DNA of 64,000 nt, from contig JACGWO010000005.1 of assembly GCA_034509735.1 (NCBI GenBank), positions 29,356,479-29,420,478 of the forward strand, given 5' to 3'. Shown here piece by piece: positions 1 through 10,650 of this stretch; the stretch's first letter is position 1, and each line of letters starts with the position of its first letter. This stretch comes from Sesamum alatum (taxonomy: Eukaryota > Streptophyta > Magnoliopsida > Lamiales > Pedaliaceae). The translations under genes and the position numbers were made by a program. Below the pieces are notes generated by a model that made no database searches, was not told where the DNA came from, and saw only the letters and a list, made by a program, of their open reading frames with translations.

Positions 1-151
1 ACTTCCGGTAGGGATACTTAATCTTATCCCCGTCCATATATGCACCCTAAGACTGGGCTCATTCTAAAAATGTTGTAACACCATCCTCAAACTCCGGCGT
101 CACACCCAGGATATCTCGATCATACAACCATTTCTTCAACTGTCTTAACAT
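1..151 (-). pseudogene. TNPD-type transposase, 5' fragment (family 1, copy 1)
   Basis: This is the first codons of the CACTA transposase on the minus strand, from an ATG at 151. The translation (MLRQLKKWLYDRD) resembles the N-terminal transposase-associated domain that precedes the catalytic domain in plant En/Spm TNPD proteins, and leads into a zinc-finger-like motif that reads KIKCPCRKC in the sister copy. A TGA replaces the tryptophan codon of the LEWAQS motif, and the C-P-C of the motif is altered to Y-P-Y. The fragment could not give a full protein even if the rest lies outside the window. Read by comparison with 15308-15673. Confidence 0.75.
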
Positions 152-1039
152 GATTGGTCCTATGTATAATTCACAACAGTACGTAATTAAATGATGAGAA
201 TATATTATATATATGTAACTAACAATTACATAAATTTTGCATACTTACTTGAGCAAAACACCTAGTAATATCAATGCAAAATTCGCGCAAGTAATTGATA
301 TGTTCGATTTTTCGTATAAAGAGTCAAGGGGGGTAGTTACAACAAAATGAGTAAGAGAGTAATTATAAGAACAATGAGAAAGAAGGGATATATATATAGA
401 AAATATTGGAACGGACATTGGAATATTATTTGGAACACTAAACTAGCGGTTGAAATATAGTTGTTGTTCCAGCTTTAGGAACGGTACTATTACCGTTGTA
501 ATATAGCCATTAGGGCATATTAGGAACGGTATGAGGCACACACAATCAGACCGTTCCTAATTGGAGCACAATTGGGAACAGTAATTGTAATAATATTGCA
601 CTTTCTATATACCCACAATTTGGAACGGTAATTGTATTACATTTTTGCCCATGGCGTAAAAGGGTCTTATTTAGCACTACATATTGGAACGGTCAGTTGA
701 CCGGTCCAAATAGACACGGCCAGAGGAACCCATATAGGAACGGTAAGTGTTCCTGGTCGACTAACTGTTCAAAATTTTACACATGTATTCCAAATTGAGT
801 ACCAAAATATATCAGGTCCATTTTAGGAACGATAATAGGTGTACAAATTGGTACCCATATGTTGGCACCAAATAGGAACATTCATGCCGTTCCTATTAAT
901 TTGTATTACAATTACCTCGACAGTGACGTCATCAACGGTTTCCTGTTCCACAACAGTTCCATTTACCGTTCCTATTTGGAACGGTAGTTGGAACGGGCGT
1001 CTCTATCCCTTCCACACTCCAAAAAAAAAGACATTATTG

Positions 1040-1530
1040 ATACGGCCAACATTTGTCCCAATAGTCGTCCCACTTTTGGCACCATTTTGGAACGATTTAG
1101 GACGGATTTGGAACGGAAGGTCTTATGCCAATGAGTATCGTCCCAAAATAAAATATTCGTCCCAAATTCTGTCCGAATATAGGATTAAAAAAAGTAACCG
1201 TTCCAAACCGTCCCAAATGTCGTCCCAATATTTTGGTAGGAAATAGTTCGTGACCAAGTTTGGGACGACATGTGTTCCCTCCCAACTTTGGCACAACATT
1301 TGGGATGACCGAAAATTTAATTGGAACGATAGGGTGATAATCCTTTTTTGCAACAAAATGTAGTCCCAAATATCCGTCCCAATTTTCGTCCCAACAATTT
1401 AACGGCTACTTTATAACGATTATATGATTTTGTCCCAAATGTAGTCCCAAATCTTAACGGCTATATTTCAACGACTATATTATAACGGATATTTTTCATC
1501 CCAAATTCTGTCCCAAGATCTGCCCAAAAA
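1040..1530. repeat. 5' subterminal motif block of CACTA family 2
   Basis: More than a dozen copies of a CGTCCCAAA/TTTGGGACG-type motif in both orientations, next to the element terminus. In En/Spm such subterminal motifs bind the TNPA protein. That role here is inferred from position. Confidence 0.75.
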
Positions 1531-1535
1531 ATGTG

Positions 1536-1544
1536 TATAAATAG
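1536..1544 (+). promoter_or_regulatory. Putative TATA box of the family 2 transposase promoter
   Basis: TATAAATAG lies just inside the subterminal block and about 270 bp upstream of the transposase ATG. A similar leader follows at 1550-1720 and again in the family 3 end near 19310-19560, which supports a shared promoter and leader. Confidence 0.55.
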
Positions 1545-1812
1545 GTGTGCTCCATCTCATTTGTGTTCCTATTCAATTGCATTCTTCTTATTTGTGAAAC
1601 TTATCAAACTATAAAAATATCTATTTTGTTGTCGATCATTCCTTTTTGAAAATTGAGGTGGTGGAGGTGCTTCATTATCCTCGTACTAAATAATGTAAAC
1701 ATTTAAATTGTGATGTTGTTCTTGATCTTAATATATTATAAATAATTTTTGAGGTTTTTTGCAATTACTATATGTTATGTTTTTATATAGTTAGGTAAAT
1801 ATCTTAAGACAA

Positions 1813-2061
1813 ATGAGGAGGTGGATGTATGAGAAGTACCTGCCAGGAAATTTAGCAGCTTGGCAGGAGTTTGAGGATGGTGTTCGGGAATTCGTAAATT
1901 GGGCTAAGGATCAACAATCATATATGAACCGCGAGAAAATTAAGTGCCCATGTCGTAAGTGCAGAAATCGTGTGTTCAAAACGACGGACGAGGTTATGTA
2001 CGACTTGTGTATGAAAGGATTTATGGAGGGATACTACAATTGGTTATTATTATTAGTTTAA
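1813..2061 (+). pseudogene. TNPD-type transposase, N-terminal fragment (family 2)
   Basis: An 82-codon open frame encodes only the N-terminal transposase-associated domain of plant CACTA transposases. It has RRWMYEKYLPG, EFEDGVREFVNWA, the cysteine cluster KIKCPCRKC and a DLCMKGFMEGYYNW tail. The matching region of family 1 (15308-15673, minus) shares the same order of motifs. The frame then enters non-homologous AT-rich DNA, so the catalytic and C-terminal parts are deleted. Start chosen at the ATG before RRWMYEK; an upstream exon cannot be excluded. Cannot encode an active transposase. Confidence 0.8.
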
Positions 2062-2299
2062 TTTTGTATAATTAATTAAAAGAAGTAATATTTTAGTATT
2101 ACTTTAGACTACATCCTCACACGTGATGATATCTGTTCCAAAAAGTCTTGCTCAGTTAAAAATAATTTAATCATATTGTTAATCATGTACCATTGTTTTA
2201 AATTCAATCTCCACTCAAATACAATTAAGTAATATTAGAATATCCAGATCCAAAAAAAAGAAGTAATATTAGAAGATTAGAGTTAAATACAATTAAGTA

Positions 2300-3845
2300 A
2301 TATTAGAATATTAGAGTTGACCAGCTCAAAGTGGCTTTATAATTTTTTCTTAGGCATTTATTTCCCCAAAACCCTAAACCCCTCTCTACCTCAACCCACT
2401 CAGCCGCACCGCCGCACTACACCGCACCGCCCCACCACGCCGCACCGACGCTCGGCCGCACCAAGCCCCTCTCTCTATAGATTCGCTTCGAATCGTCTGA
2501 ACTCTCAAGGTATGTACAGTTCGTATAACTACAAAAGCGCACACACACACACACAGAAGATGCCTTTCTTTGTGGTTACATGTCTGCTATATGCTCTAAG
2601 TTTGGTGTATCTCTAGGTTTTATGTGGTGCAATTGCTCGATTTATCTCCAAAATTATTTGCTCTGTCTCTGTGTATTTGTGCCTTTTTGTTTCCGTTGGT
2701 GTGATATGATTATCTGAGCCGTCGTCATTGATTTTTTGTTCACTTTGTTGAGTTAAATTGTTTTGTATGCTGAGATGAATTCAATTTTCTGCGCTGATAT
2801 TCTTCGATATTGCTTAAAGGAATTTCGATTTCTGCTTTTATTTATTTTATAATTTGCTTTATCAATATCTTCATTTTTCGGTAGATGCGTCTGGTTTCGT
2901 ATTAATCTGCGCTCGTCGTGTCTGTTAGAATTAGCTGAATTGGTTATAGTCGTGACTTATTTTTACTTGAGGCTGTAGCTTGTGATATATTGTGGAGAAA
3001 TCCCTTGTCGTATACGTATTCTTAACCACTTTCACTTCTTCTAGATGAGAATTTCTAAAGAACCTCTTCTATTTGCTCTCTGGAGGTTTCGTTTCCTCAC
3101 TTAGTTCACCTAAACTAGCTTTCAGGGCAGCTGCACTTGCCTTTGCCTCCGGGGTACATGTTCTGTCTTTTCCTCTCCTCAGATGCGCCCCATTTCTTAT
3201 TTGTTGTTTTTTTGTTCTAGAGATGTATTGTTGAATAAAGGGAGTTTAGGGGGGTAATCTCTCTTTGTCAGTTATTAGTGATTTTTGGTGTAGTTAACTG
3301 AAGATTATGCAGTTTCTTTTTGCGGATTTTATGGAATTGATATTAGTAATAGTTTGAGCTCGATTTTAAGATCGATTATATCGTTCCAGCATTGTAGTTT
3401 CCTACATTGGGATTGAGCTGATTATTAGTAGCTATTGACATAATGGAATATGAAATACATGAACTTATATACGTACCAATTTGATTATTTTGCATCTCTT
3501 GCTTTCATTGGCATGCTAGGTTTCAACCTTCTTTACTACTGTACGTAATATACATATCTACTTCTTTAATTAAAACATCGCATGTAATTTCAAATTAACA
3601 TTACTGGTTTTTGTTAAATTCATTATCTAGTAATTGGTTCTTCTGTGTATAAATGTGTGCATGTAAATTGTAATGCATGATCAAGTCTTGGAATTGATTC
3701 CAATATATATATACTCGTTTGGCTTGAGCTTTTTGTAGAAATATTTGGTGGCATTGACTTGAAAATTGTGAGTTCAGTCATTTGTTTTGGTTAACAACAT
3801 AATGTTTATGCTACATATATATTATTATTAATTCTTGCAGACGTC
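2300..3845 (+). pseudogene. Captured host gene 5' region (promoter, leader exon, first intron)
   Basis: Between the two transposase fragments lies DNA unlike any CACTA part. A TATA-like TTTATAATT at about 2336 is followed by AAACCCTAAACCCC (a telo-box, common near starts of plant ribosomal and translation genes). A C-rich leader of about 150 bp then ends at CTCAAG before a donor GTATGTAC at about 2512. A T-rich stretch of 1.3 kb with intron-like composition follows and ends at CTTGCAG near 3840. No coding exon follows. It looks like a transduplicated promoter, 5' UTR exon and first intron. The parent gene is not identifiable. The 99-codon plus-strand frame across the leader is probably not a protein. 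Confidence 0.5.
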
Positions 3846-4291
3846 ATTAAATAATTTTACTAATTATTAATTCATATATAGCTATAGGAAGATTCTTATG
3901 ATGATGTTTGTGATGAGTATATATATATAGAAGCTAGTACGTCATCATGGGGTTTAAAAATACTCTAGTCCTGCTACCCCTTTAATTTATAGCACCTAAG
4001 CTCAAACATATCAAAGAATATATAACAGGACATCATGTGCAATTATTCGGAGACGAGTTGCCCCAATCAAAGATCATACATTAATTACATACATGCTTAA
4101 TTAATTATACTTGGCTTCATGCGCAGCTTCACAACCGATTCAAGAAAAGTAATGAAATATGTGTCAAATACTGTTTTTAGGACTTCCCTTTAGAGATGGT
4201 GGACTCTTTGATGTATATTTCTCTTTAATTGGTTATAATAATACGTAAGTATATTTTGTCTCCTAAATTGAAGGTCGCACTTATGATAGGT

Positions 4292-4599
4292 ATGATTCGA
4301 GGGTCTGCTCCACCGCCCTCGGGACGTGGCAGGGGACGTGGACGTAGGCGTGGGTAGGTGATTCAACCACATATCAGAAGATGCTCGAGGAGCGTGCCTC
4401 ATAGCTGACGCCACCAGAGGAGGGTGCCTCATCAACTGTTGTTATCACAAAACTAGATGAACAACTTTGGACTGAGGCGGCTGGGGGAGGAAATGGGGCC
4501 GAGTCTTTGGCATGGGGTCCGAGGCATTCACATCAGATGCCGCTCGTCCATGGACCACATACCACACAGCATCGACGTCCACTATCGCCCCGCCGCTAG
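4292..4599 (+). pseudogene. TNPA-like second protein, remnant (family 2)
   Basis: Begins with an ATG and a GR-rich stretch (SGRGRGRGR) like the N-terminus of the family 1 TNPA-like protein (MSGRDFPPRGGG..GRGRG). It then carries a piece matching that protein's C-terminal part: EQLWTEAAGGGN against EQQMWLTCVGGKN. Several exons are missing between them and there are stop codons. Plant CACTA elements encode such a second protein (Ptta/En/Spm transposase family) that binds subterminal motifs. This copy is a badly deleted relic. Confidence 0.6.
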
Positions 4600-5442
4600 A
4601 ACCTCCTATCTCAACATAGTTTCAGGAAATTAAGCTTATGTTGGGTGTACTGTTCGACAAGATGGGGATCTCGACGTTGCTCCCCAACCATCCACCTATA
4701 GTTCCACCTCGATCCTCGGCTGTTAACGTCCCAGCCGAGGAGTCCACGCAGCAGTCGGTAGAGGAGGAGTCCATCGACTAGCATCCGCCCAGCTGTTAGA
4801 CTAGGATATTTTATGCTTTCCTTTTGAAATTCGGATGTAAACAATACAATATATTTTTGGATAATATGAACTTCTTTCGTATGAGAAATGTTGTCTTCAA
4901 TTAGAAATTTAATACAATATTAACAAAAAAAAATATACAGAAGAAAATGCAACCAAATTATTTTTAAAATTAATTAAAATTAGGGACAAAATTTGGAATG
5001 ACATTTTGTCCCAAATGAAAAAAAAGGTCATGTCCCAAACACCGTCCTAATGATTGTTCCAAAAATAATGTGTCCGATTTAAAAGTTTCGTCCCAAACCG
5101 TTCGTAAGCCCGTCCCAAATGTCGATTTATAATTAGGGATGGAATTGGAATGACAATCCGTCCCACACCATCCGTCATGCCGTCCCAAACTATTATTTTA
5201 ATTATCCGTCCTTTGGACATATTTTGGGAGGGCTTATTAGGCTGTCCCAAATGTCATTCCAAATGTTGGATGGTTGCCAAAATTTGTTCCAAAATCGTCC
5301 CAAATATTTTGGGACAGGGCTTTTGAGACCGATATTATTTCGTCCGAACACCGTCCCAAATTCTGTTCCAACACTGAAATGGGACGACATACTGTCCCAA
5401 CCTCCATCCCAAAATCAGTCTGAATACCTTTTTTTTGTAGTG
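4600..5442. repeat. 3' end of CACTA family 2 with subterminal motifs
   Basis: 4600-4970 is noncoding element sequence. From about 4975 to the terminus there are many CGTCCCAAA-type motifs in both orientations, ending at the TAGTG terminus. The small open frames here are motif repeats, not genes. Confidence 0.75.
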
Positions 5443-5466
5443 CCAATTCCCGCATTTTTTGTAGTG

Positions 5467-5819
5467 AAAGTATAAATATATTTCCACGATGAAAACAAAC
5501 ATTGTCGGGATTCACACTTTAATTATAATATAATATAATACAATATATATAATAAAATAGTACTTAATATTTATTGAAGTTTTAGCTTATTTTTTACATA
5601 TACAGTTCATTTAGAGTTTTACCTTCAAATGTTATTATATATAACCTAAAAAGGTATTTTTTAAAAAAATATTTTAAAGTATATTCTGACAAATTGAATT
5701 AATTGAGATAATATTTAATTTTTTTTTTATTTTGTTTGTAATTCTTGTAGCTAGTTAGGTGATGGTTAAATACATCATGATCGGTTTCTCTTTTTCTTTT
5801 ACTACACATTAATAAGTAA

Positions 5820-5854
<35 letters not shown>

Positions 5855-6597
5855 ATATATGCATATTATAGTAATATATATATATATATATTTATTACTA
5901 TGACTAATAGTATTATTATTCTCACATATTTATCAGTCATATTTATCTATATTTAAAATAATACTTCAATAAAAGTACCCATATACATGCATCTTTAGGA
6001 ATATTTCATACTATTTAACATTTGTAATCGACTAAACTATCCTTTGTTAAATGATAAATAACAACCATAAAAGTACAGTAAAAAATATAAACATTCCCAT
6101 CACTCCAAGTTCTAGCAGTTCAAGAAGCTACCCTAAAAAAAAGATACAATTTGTGGATAACAAAAATGATATCTTCTATAGTTATAAACTTATATCAATA
6201 ATTTTTATCACAATTGTTAGAATTCGAAATTATTATGATTGTCTATATTTCTTTTGCATACTTTTATGACTGTTACTAGAATTTAATAGGGGGTAGTTTA
6301 GTTATCACAAATATTAAAAAATATGAAAAGGAATCATTATTATTTCCAAAGTACTACACCAATGTGCATATATATAGAGTTTTCTTACGTCTGTCACATA
6401 TTTAATCTTTTTTAATTAAGTGTACATAAACATTATAAAATGAAATGAAATAAAATAAAATAAGAATTTATTAAGTATGATTGGCAAATTGTTCATTTAA
6501 ATTTTGATACTTCAAGTTAATAATTCTTATATCTATGTCAATAACTTATTGAATGACCAACTTAATAATCATTTTTAAGATATCTATTACAATTTTA
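5467..6597. other. AT-rich spacer between two family 1 elements
   Basis: 1.1 kb of AT-rich DNA with an (AC)n run at 5822-5848 and an adjoining (TA)n run. No gene, splice pattern or element end was recognised. The 72-codon frame at 6051-6269 is low-complexity and unsupported. Confidence 0.6.
5822..5848. repeat. (AC)n microsatellite
   Basis: About 13 AC dinucleotides, followed by CACATATAT and a further TA run near 5875-5890. Confidence 0.95.
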
Positions 6598-7320
6598 TAC
6601 TACAAAAAAATGCGGGAATTGAAACGGTAATAGGAACGATTTTTTTAATTTTTGGAACGGTAAATAGTTCACTGGAACCCTTTGGACTGCAATAGGAACG
6701 GTTGAGGAACGGGAGGCAATCCGTGGCAATAAGAGGCAATCCTAACAATTAGGAACGGTAAAGAAGTAACCGTTCCTATTTGGGAACGGTTTTTGGCATA
6801 CATTAGGGGTACCATTCCTAATTACCTTTTTACGTATAAATTTATAATTTTTTCATTTGGAACACATTATAAACTTTAGGAACGGTAGCATCAAAATTAA
6901 ATCGCGCAATTAGGAACGGTAGTTAGAACACGTTTTGGAATAGTCACCTTATGTTGTAGATACAATTTAGCATGGTGTCTGGAATACATGTAGGAATGGT
7001 AAGTTTTAGAGATTAGGATCGGTAACTGGAATATATTTTGTCGCATTCATTAGGAACGGTTATAGCACTCTAACTTTGGAATACCATTTTGGACCGATTT
7101 TTGGTATTGTCTTTAGAACGAAAGCCTAACCACGAAAGAATTGAATTTGGAATATATGTAGGCACGGTACGTCCCGTCTTTAGGGACGGTTGGCTTGTAT
7201 TTTGGAATGGTTATTTCGTCGGCATTGGGAACGGTAAGTTTTTTAAAACAGTCAAATATAGGAACGGTATTTGGCGATGATTCGCCGTCTAAAGTACCGT
7301 TCCTAACTAATGAATTATTA
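6598..7320. repeat. 3' subterminal block of family 1 (AGGAACGGT motifs)
   Basis: Roughly twenty exact or diverged AGGAACGGT/ACCGTTCCT motifs, mostly plus-oriented, next to the terminus. By analogy with En/Spm and Tam1 these are probable binding sites of the element's TNPA-like protein. Confidence 0.85.
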
Positions 7321-7494
7321 ATTTTTTTGTAGTAATAATTATTATCATTTAAATATAAATTAAATTATTATAATATTTTGATTATATAATTAATATTTAA
7401 ATATGAAAAAATGCATAATTTAGAAATAAAAATTATATTAAATACGAATATTATCCGATTTAATTACAAAAAATCAAAATAAAAAATACATAAT
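7321..7494. other. 3' UTR region of the TNPA-like gene
   Basis: AT-rich sequence between the stop codon and the subterminal block. It is conserved, inverted, at 58918-59090 in copy 3. Confidence 0.6.
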
Positions 7495-9049
7495 CTACTC
7501 CTCGTCCTCGTCCATCTCGTCAATGTCTGGAAGGGTGGGGTCTCTAGCAGGCCGTGATGGGCAAGTGCTAGAGCGACTGGTCTATATGTCCTTCATCATG
7601 CCCATCAGGTCCATCATCATCTCCTCGAGGCGGACCATCCGAACCTCCATGTTTGACGAAGGCGATGGCGTGGCAGTGGCGGTGGTGATGGCGAGGTAAC
7701 GGTCTGGCTGAGACCCAGGGCCTCAGAACCAAGACCAAATACTCGGCCCTTGTTCTTGCCCCCGACGCAAGTCAGCCACATCTGCTGCTCGATCTGCGTC
7801 ACCGAGCCCTCTAATTCAGAAGCAGGATCCCCAGGATTACACGGGGCCCGAGACTGATGATCCTCCATCATCTTCTGGAACATCTCCTGCAAAAGTAATT
7901 AGAATAAATTAGAAAATTTTCAAACATTTAAAAATAAACTAGAATGTATTAAGTACAACTTATCACCATCTCTGCTGCCCTCGGCCCGCTCCAGCCGCCA
8001 TCGGCCTTCTTCTTCTAGCATCTGGAGAATAACTCCATCTGTTTCACTGGCCAGCCGAGCTGCTCCTCCTGTAAAAAGAAATGGGAAACAGTTATTACCA
8101 TTTTAATTTAATAGTAATAATTAATTGAAATAACATTAAATATCTTACTAATTTCCTCTTGTTCATACCGACAGAGACAGATCCCCCGCGGTACACAGTA
8201 GCGGAAGAGGCTGGGTTGGCGTTCCGGTTCGCCTTGTTCTTCTCGCACTCCTGCTTGAACTCCGGGGACTCCCAGTACAGGAGGAGCTGCCGCCACACCT
8301 CGTTCGCTAGCCATAGCGGCTTCTGCAGGGACTGTCTGTAGAGGACGAACTTCTTCCTGAGGAACTTCCCCACCCAAACATGGAAGATCTTGAACATCGA
8401 CTCGTCGTCGGCATCCCACCAGAACGTCATCTGTATCAAATATATATATATATATATATCATAACTTAGATTGTTAAAATATTTAAAAATAAAAATTAAT
8501 TGCCGTTACCTTCAAACTCTCAAACCAGAAATGCTGGTGCTCTGGCGGCACCTTGCGCAAACAGCCCCAAGGATGGGGATAGTGTCCTCGCACGACCGCG
8601 TACATGCGCTCGTGGATCTTCCGATCAGAACTGAAATTATAAAATAATTAGTATGACATAAAAATATTAATTTAAATTACAAAAAAGAATATTAAAAATG
8701 TAAATATACCTCGCATCGGCGAGTGTGATGTACTGGCGCGTGGATGGTGGTGGGAGTGGTGGGGCCGGTGGGGGGGGTGGTGGTGGGCAGCCCATGGACG
8801 GGCCGGATTGACCGCCGGTGCAGTAGTGGATGGTCTGGGCTGCTGATCCGGCGCAGCGGTAGATGCATCGGGCTGCTGATCCGACGCAGGTGGTGCAGGT
8901 GCCTGCTCTGCCGGTGGTGGTGGTGGTGGTGGTCGGAACACTGCTTCCCCATCCTAGGAAGCAACACCGGCCGGCGGTATAGCCGGTTCGCCGCGACCGC
9001 GACCACGACCACGTCCACCTCCTCGAGGTGGAAAATCCCGACTAGACAT
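7495..9049 (-). pseudogene. TNPA-like protein (Ptta/En/Spm family), five exons, broken
   Basis: Five exons on the minus strand, defined by splice sites and by the sister copy at 57371-58917: 9049-8710, 8630-8510, 8430-8149, 8068-7964 and 7886-7495. Exon 1 encodes a GR-rich then proline-rich N-terminus. Exons 2-4 encode the conserved region (HPWGSLRKVPPEHQLFWFE, YWWDADDESMFKIF, SPEFKQECEKNKANRNA, YRGGSVS, GPRAAE). Exon 5 encodes EMFQKMMEDH, EQQMWLTCVGGKN and an acidic tail. This is the second CACTA protein, presumed to bind the AGGAACGGT motifs. Defects: Q to TAG in exon 1 (ASQDGE region), Y to TAG in exon 4, and donor GT to AT after exon 4. The polyproline frames on the other strand are shadows. 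Confidence 0.85.
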
Positions 9050-9059
9050 GATCTAGAAT

Positions 9060-10229
9060 TTTTTTTTTAAATATTAGTGGTATGAAGTTAAAAAATACAT
9101 GTAAGTCAATTTATTTCAATAATGATAATTTTTCTAATTTTTTAAAATAATTATGCAAACTGAATCCTAAAATTGTATACTAAGTCCCAAAATTAATCTA
9201 ATAAATGGATAATGAATCCCAATTTTGTTTTTGAAAATTTTCCTACAATTTTTAGTAAATCCTAAAATTATTTCCTAAAATATATACTGAAACCCCAAAT
9301 TGACTCTTAATTACACTAAATCCTTCTATTTTTTCTATATATTTATACTAAATCCCAAAAAATTTCCCTAAAATTGCACTAAATCTTTTTATTTTTCTAT
9401 ATATTTATACTAAATACCATAATTTTACCCTAAAATTGTACTGGATCCTTCTATTTTCCTATACATTTATACTAAATACCAATATTTGCCTATATCCTTA
9501 CAAAATATTATAGAAAATTACCCAATTTTTCTTAAATTTCAGAAAATTAACAAATTTCATAGATTAGGAGTAATTTTTTTTAAAATTACAGAAAATATAA
9601 GAAATTACAGAAATTTTGTTAAAAGTACATTTTTTTAAAATTCTTAGAAAATTTTGAATGTATTTTTGAAATTTATAGAAAATGACATAATTTTTTTTAA
9701 AATTTCAGAATATTATCAGAAAAATCACAAAAAAATTTAATATTACAGAAAATTTTCTGAAATTTCATAATTTCGGAAATTTACAGAAAAATTTAGATTT
9801 TTTTTAAACTTATAGAAAATGATATAAAATTTACAAAAAATTTTCTGAATTTACAGAATTTTATATAACATTATTTTCTGAATTTTCTAATAATTATATT
9901 AAATTTCTAATTATTCAAAATATCCTAAATTATTCTAATTATTGACATCAAATTCTGAATTTAACGTAAAAAATCACAGAAATTATAGAAAATTCACGAA
10001 AATTACAGAAAATTCACAAAAATAACAGAAAATAATCAGAAAATTGATTGAAATTACAGAAAAATTACATACAATTTTCAGCAGCAATATCAACAATAAT
10101 GTTATAAATAATACTATTACAACATTACACATAAATAACACAATTACAACAATTTACATAAATTGAAAAATTACAACATTAAATATATAAGCATTTTCAG
10201 AAATGAAAAACATAAACAAAAAAAAAAAA
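9060..10229 (-). other. Leader intron of the TNPA-like gene with short AT repeats
   Basis: About 1.1 kb of very AT-rich DNA without coding potential between the probable 5' leader and the ATG at 9049. It is full of diverged copies of TTACAGAAAATT-like and AAATCCCAAAATT-like words. The same type of sequence occupies the same place at 56460-57360 in copy 3. Intron status is inferred. Confidence 0.5.
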
Positions 10230-10250
10230 GTAGGGTTTATAAAACCCTAC
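10230..10250. promoter_or_regulatory. Conserved inverted repeat in the TNPA-like leader
   Basis: GTAGGGTTT and AAACCCTAC are separated by 3 bases. The same arms with a different loop occur in copy 3 near 56431-56453. It would form a short RNA hairpin, and its arm is a telo-box (AAACCCTA). Confidence 0.5.
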
Positions 10251-10516
10251 TTCGTAGTGGTGCTAGCGGCAGCGGTTGACGGCGGCGGATGGAGTGTGAG
10301 AGAGAGGCGGCAGTTGAGGGCGACGGCCGAAGTGAGACAGAGAGGCGGTGGACGACAGATCGAGGGAGGCAGACGGCGACTGAGGGCGGCTGGCCGACGA
10401 GAGACTAAGGGCGGCTGGCCGATGAGAGACTAAGGGCGGCGGACGGCGACTGAGAGACTGAGGGCGGCAGACGACAGACTGAGAGCGGCGAGCGGTGGAC
10501 GGCGATTTACAGAGAG

Positions 10517-10571
<55 letters not shown>

Positions 10572-10650
10572 AGATTTATATCAGAGAGGGAGAGAGGAAA
10601 AAGTGAGAAAGAATCAACCAAAGGGCCAATTTATATAACTTTTTGGAACG
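10251..10650 (-). promoter_or_regulatory. Putative promoter and 5' leader of the TNPA-like gene
   Basis: GC-richer, purine/pyrimidine-skewed DNA with short GCGGCGGAC-like repeats and a long (GA)n run. TATATAAATTGG on the minus strand near 10626-10637 lies at the upstream edge and could be the TATA element. The matching stretch of copy 3 (56100-56440) is CT-rich but lacks the pure run. Frames here are repeat translations. Confidence 0.45.
10519..10570. repeat. (GA)n microsatellite
   Basis: About 25 GA dinucleotides, almost uninterrupted, in the leader of the TNPA-like gene. Confidence 0.95.

Larger units (their letters stand above)
1015..5442 (+). mobile_element. CACTA family 2 element nested in family 1
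   Basis: Starts CACTCCAAAAAAAAAGAC and ends TTTTTTTTGTAGTG, and is flanked on both sides by the 3-bp duplication CCA (1012-1014 and 5443-5445). Three-base duplications and CACTA..TAGTG ends are diagnostic of the En/Spm superfamily. Subterminal blocks (about 1040-1540 and 4975-5420) carry many copies of CGTCCCAAA-type motifs in both orientations, unlike the AGGAACGGT motif of family 1. It contains fragments of a TNPD gene and a TNPA-like gene in plus orientation, with unrelated, probably captured, DNA between them. It is non-autonomous. Confidence 0.9.
1..5466 (-). mobile_element. CACTA family 1, copy 1 (5' part, split by a nested element)
   Basis: The first 1011 bases match 15522-16550 of the full-length family 1 element almost base for base. 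They include the start of the transposase gene and the AGGAACGGT-rich 5' subterminal block. Homology stops at the family 2 insertion and resumes for the last 24 bases (5443-5466), which end in the family 1 terminus (CCCGCATTTTTTGTAGTG). The element runs leftward out of the window. Its 5' end is on the right, as in the copy at 6598-16584, and only 1131 bp separate the two. Confidence 0.88.

Noticed and set aside
839..1369. Overlapping frames on both strands
   Set aside because: They are made of CACTA subterminal motifs repeated in both orientations.
2317..2616. 99-codon frame as a small protein gene
   Set aside because: It crosses a TATA-like box, C-rich leader and a probable splice donor, and has no conserved motif.
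8672..9070. Several overlapping proline-, histidine- or tryptophan-rich frames on both strands
   Set aside because: They overlap exon 1 of the TNPA-like gene. Splice sites and comparison with 57371-57687 show which frame is real.
10430..10621. Serine-leucine repeat frame
   Set aside because: Translation of the (GA)n microsatellite in the leader.
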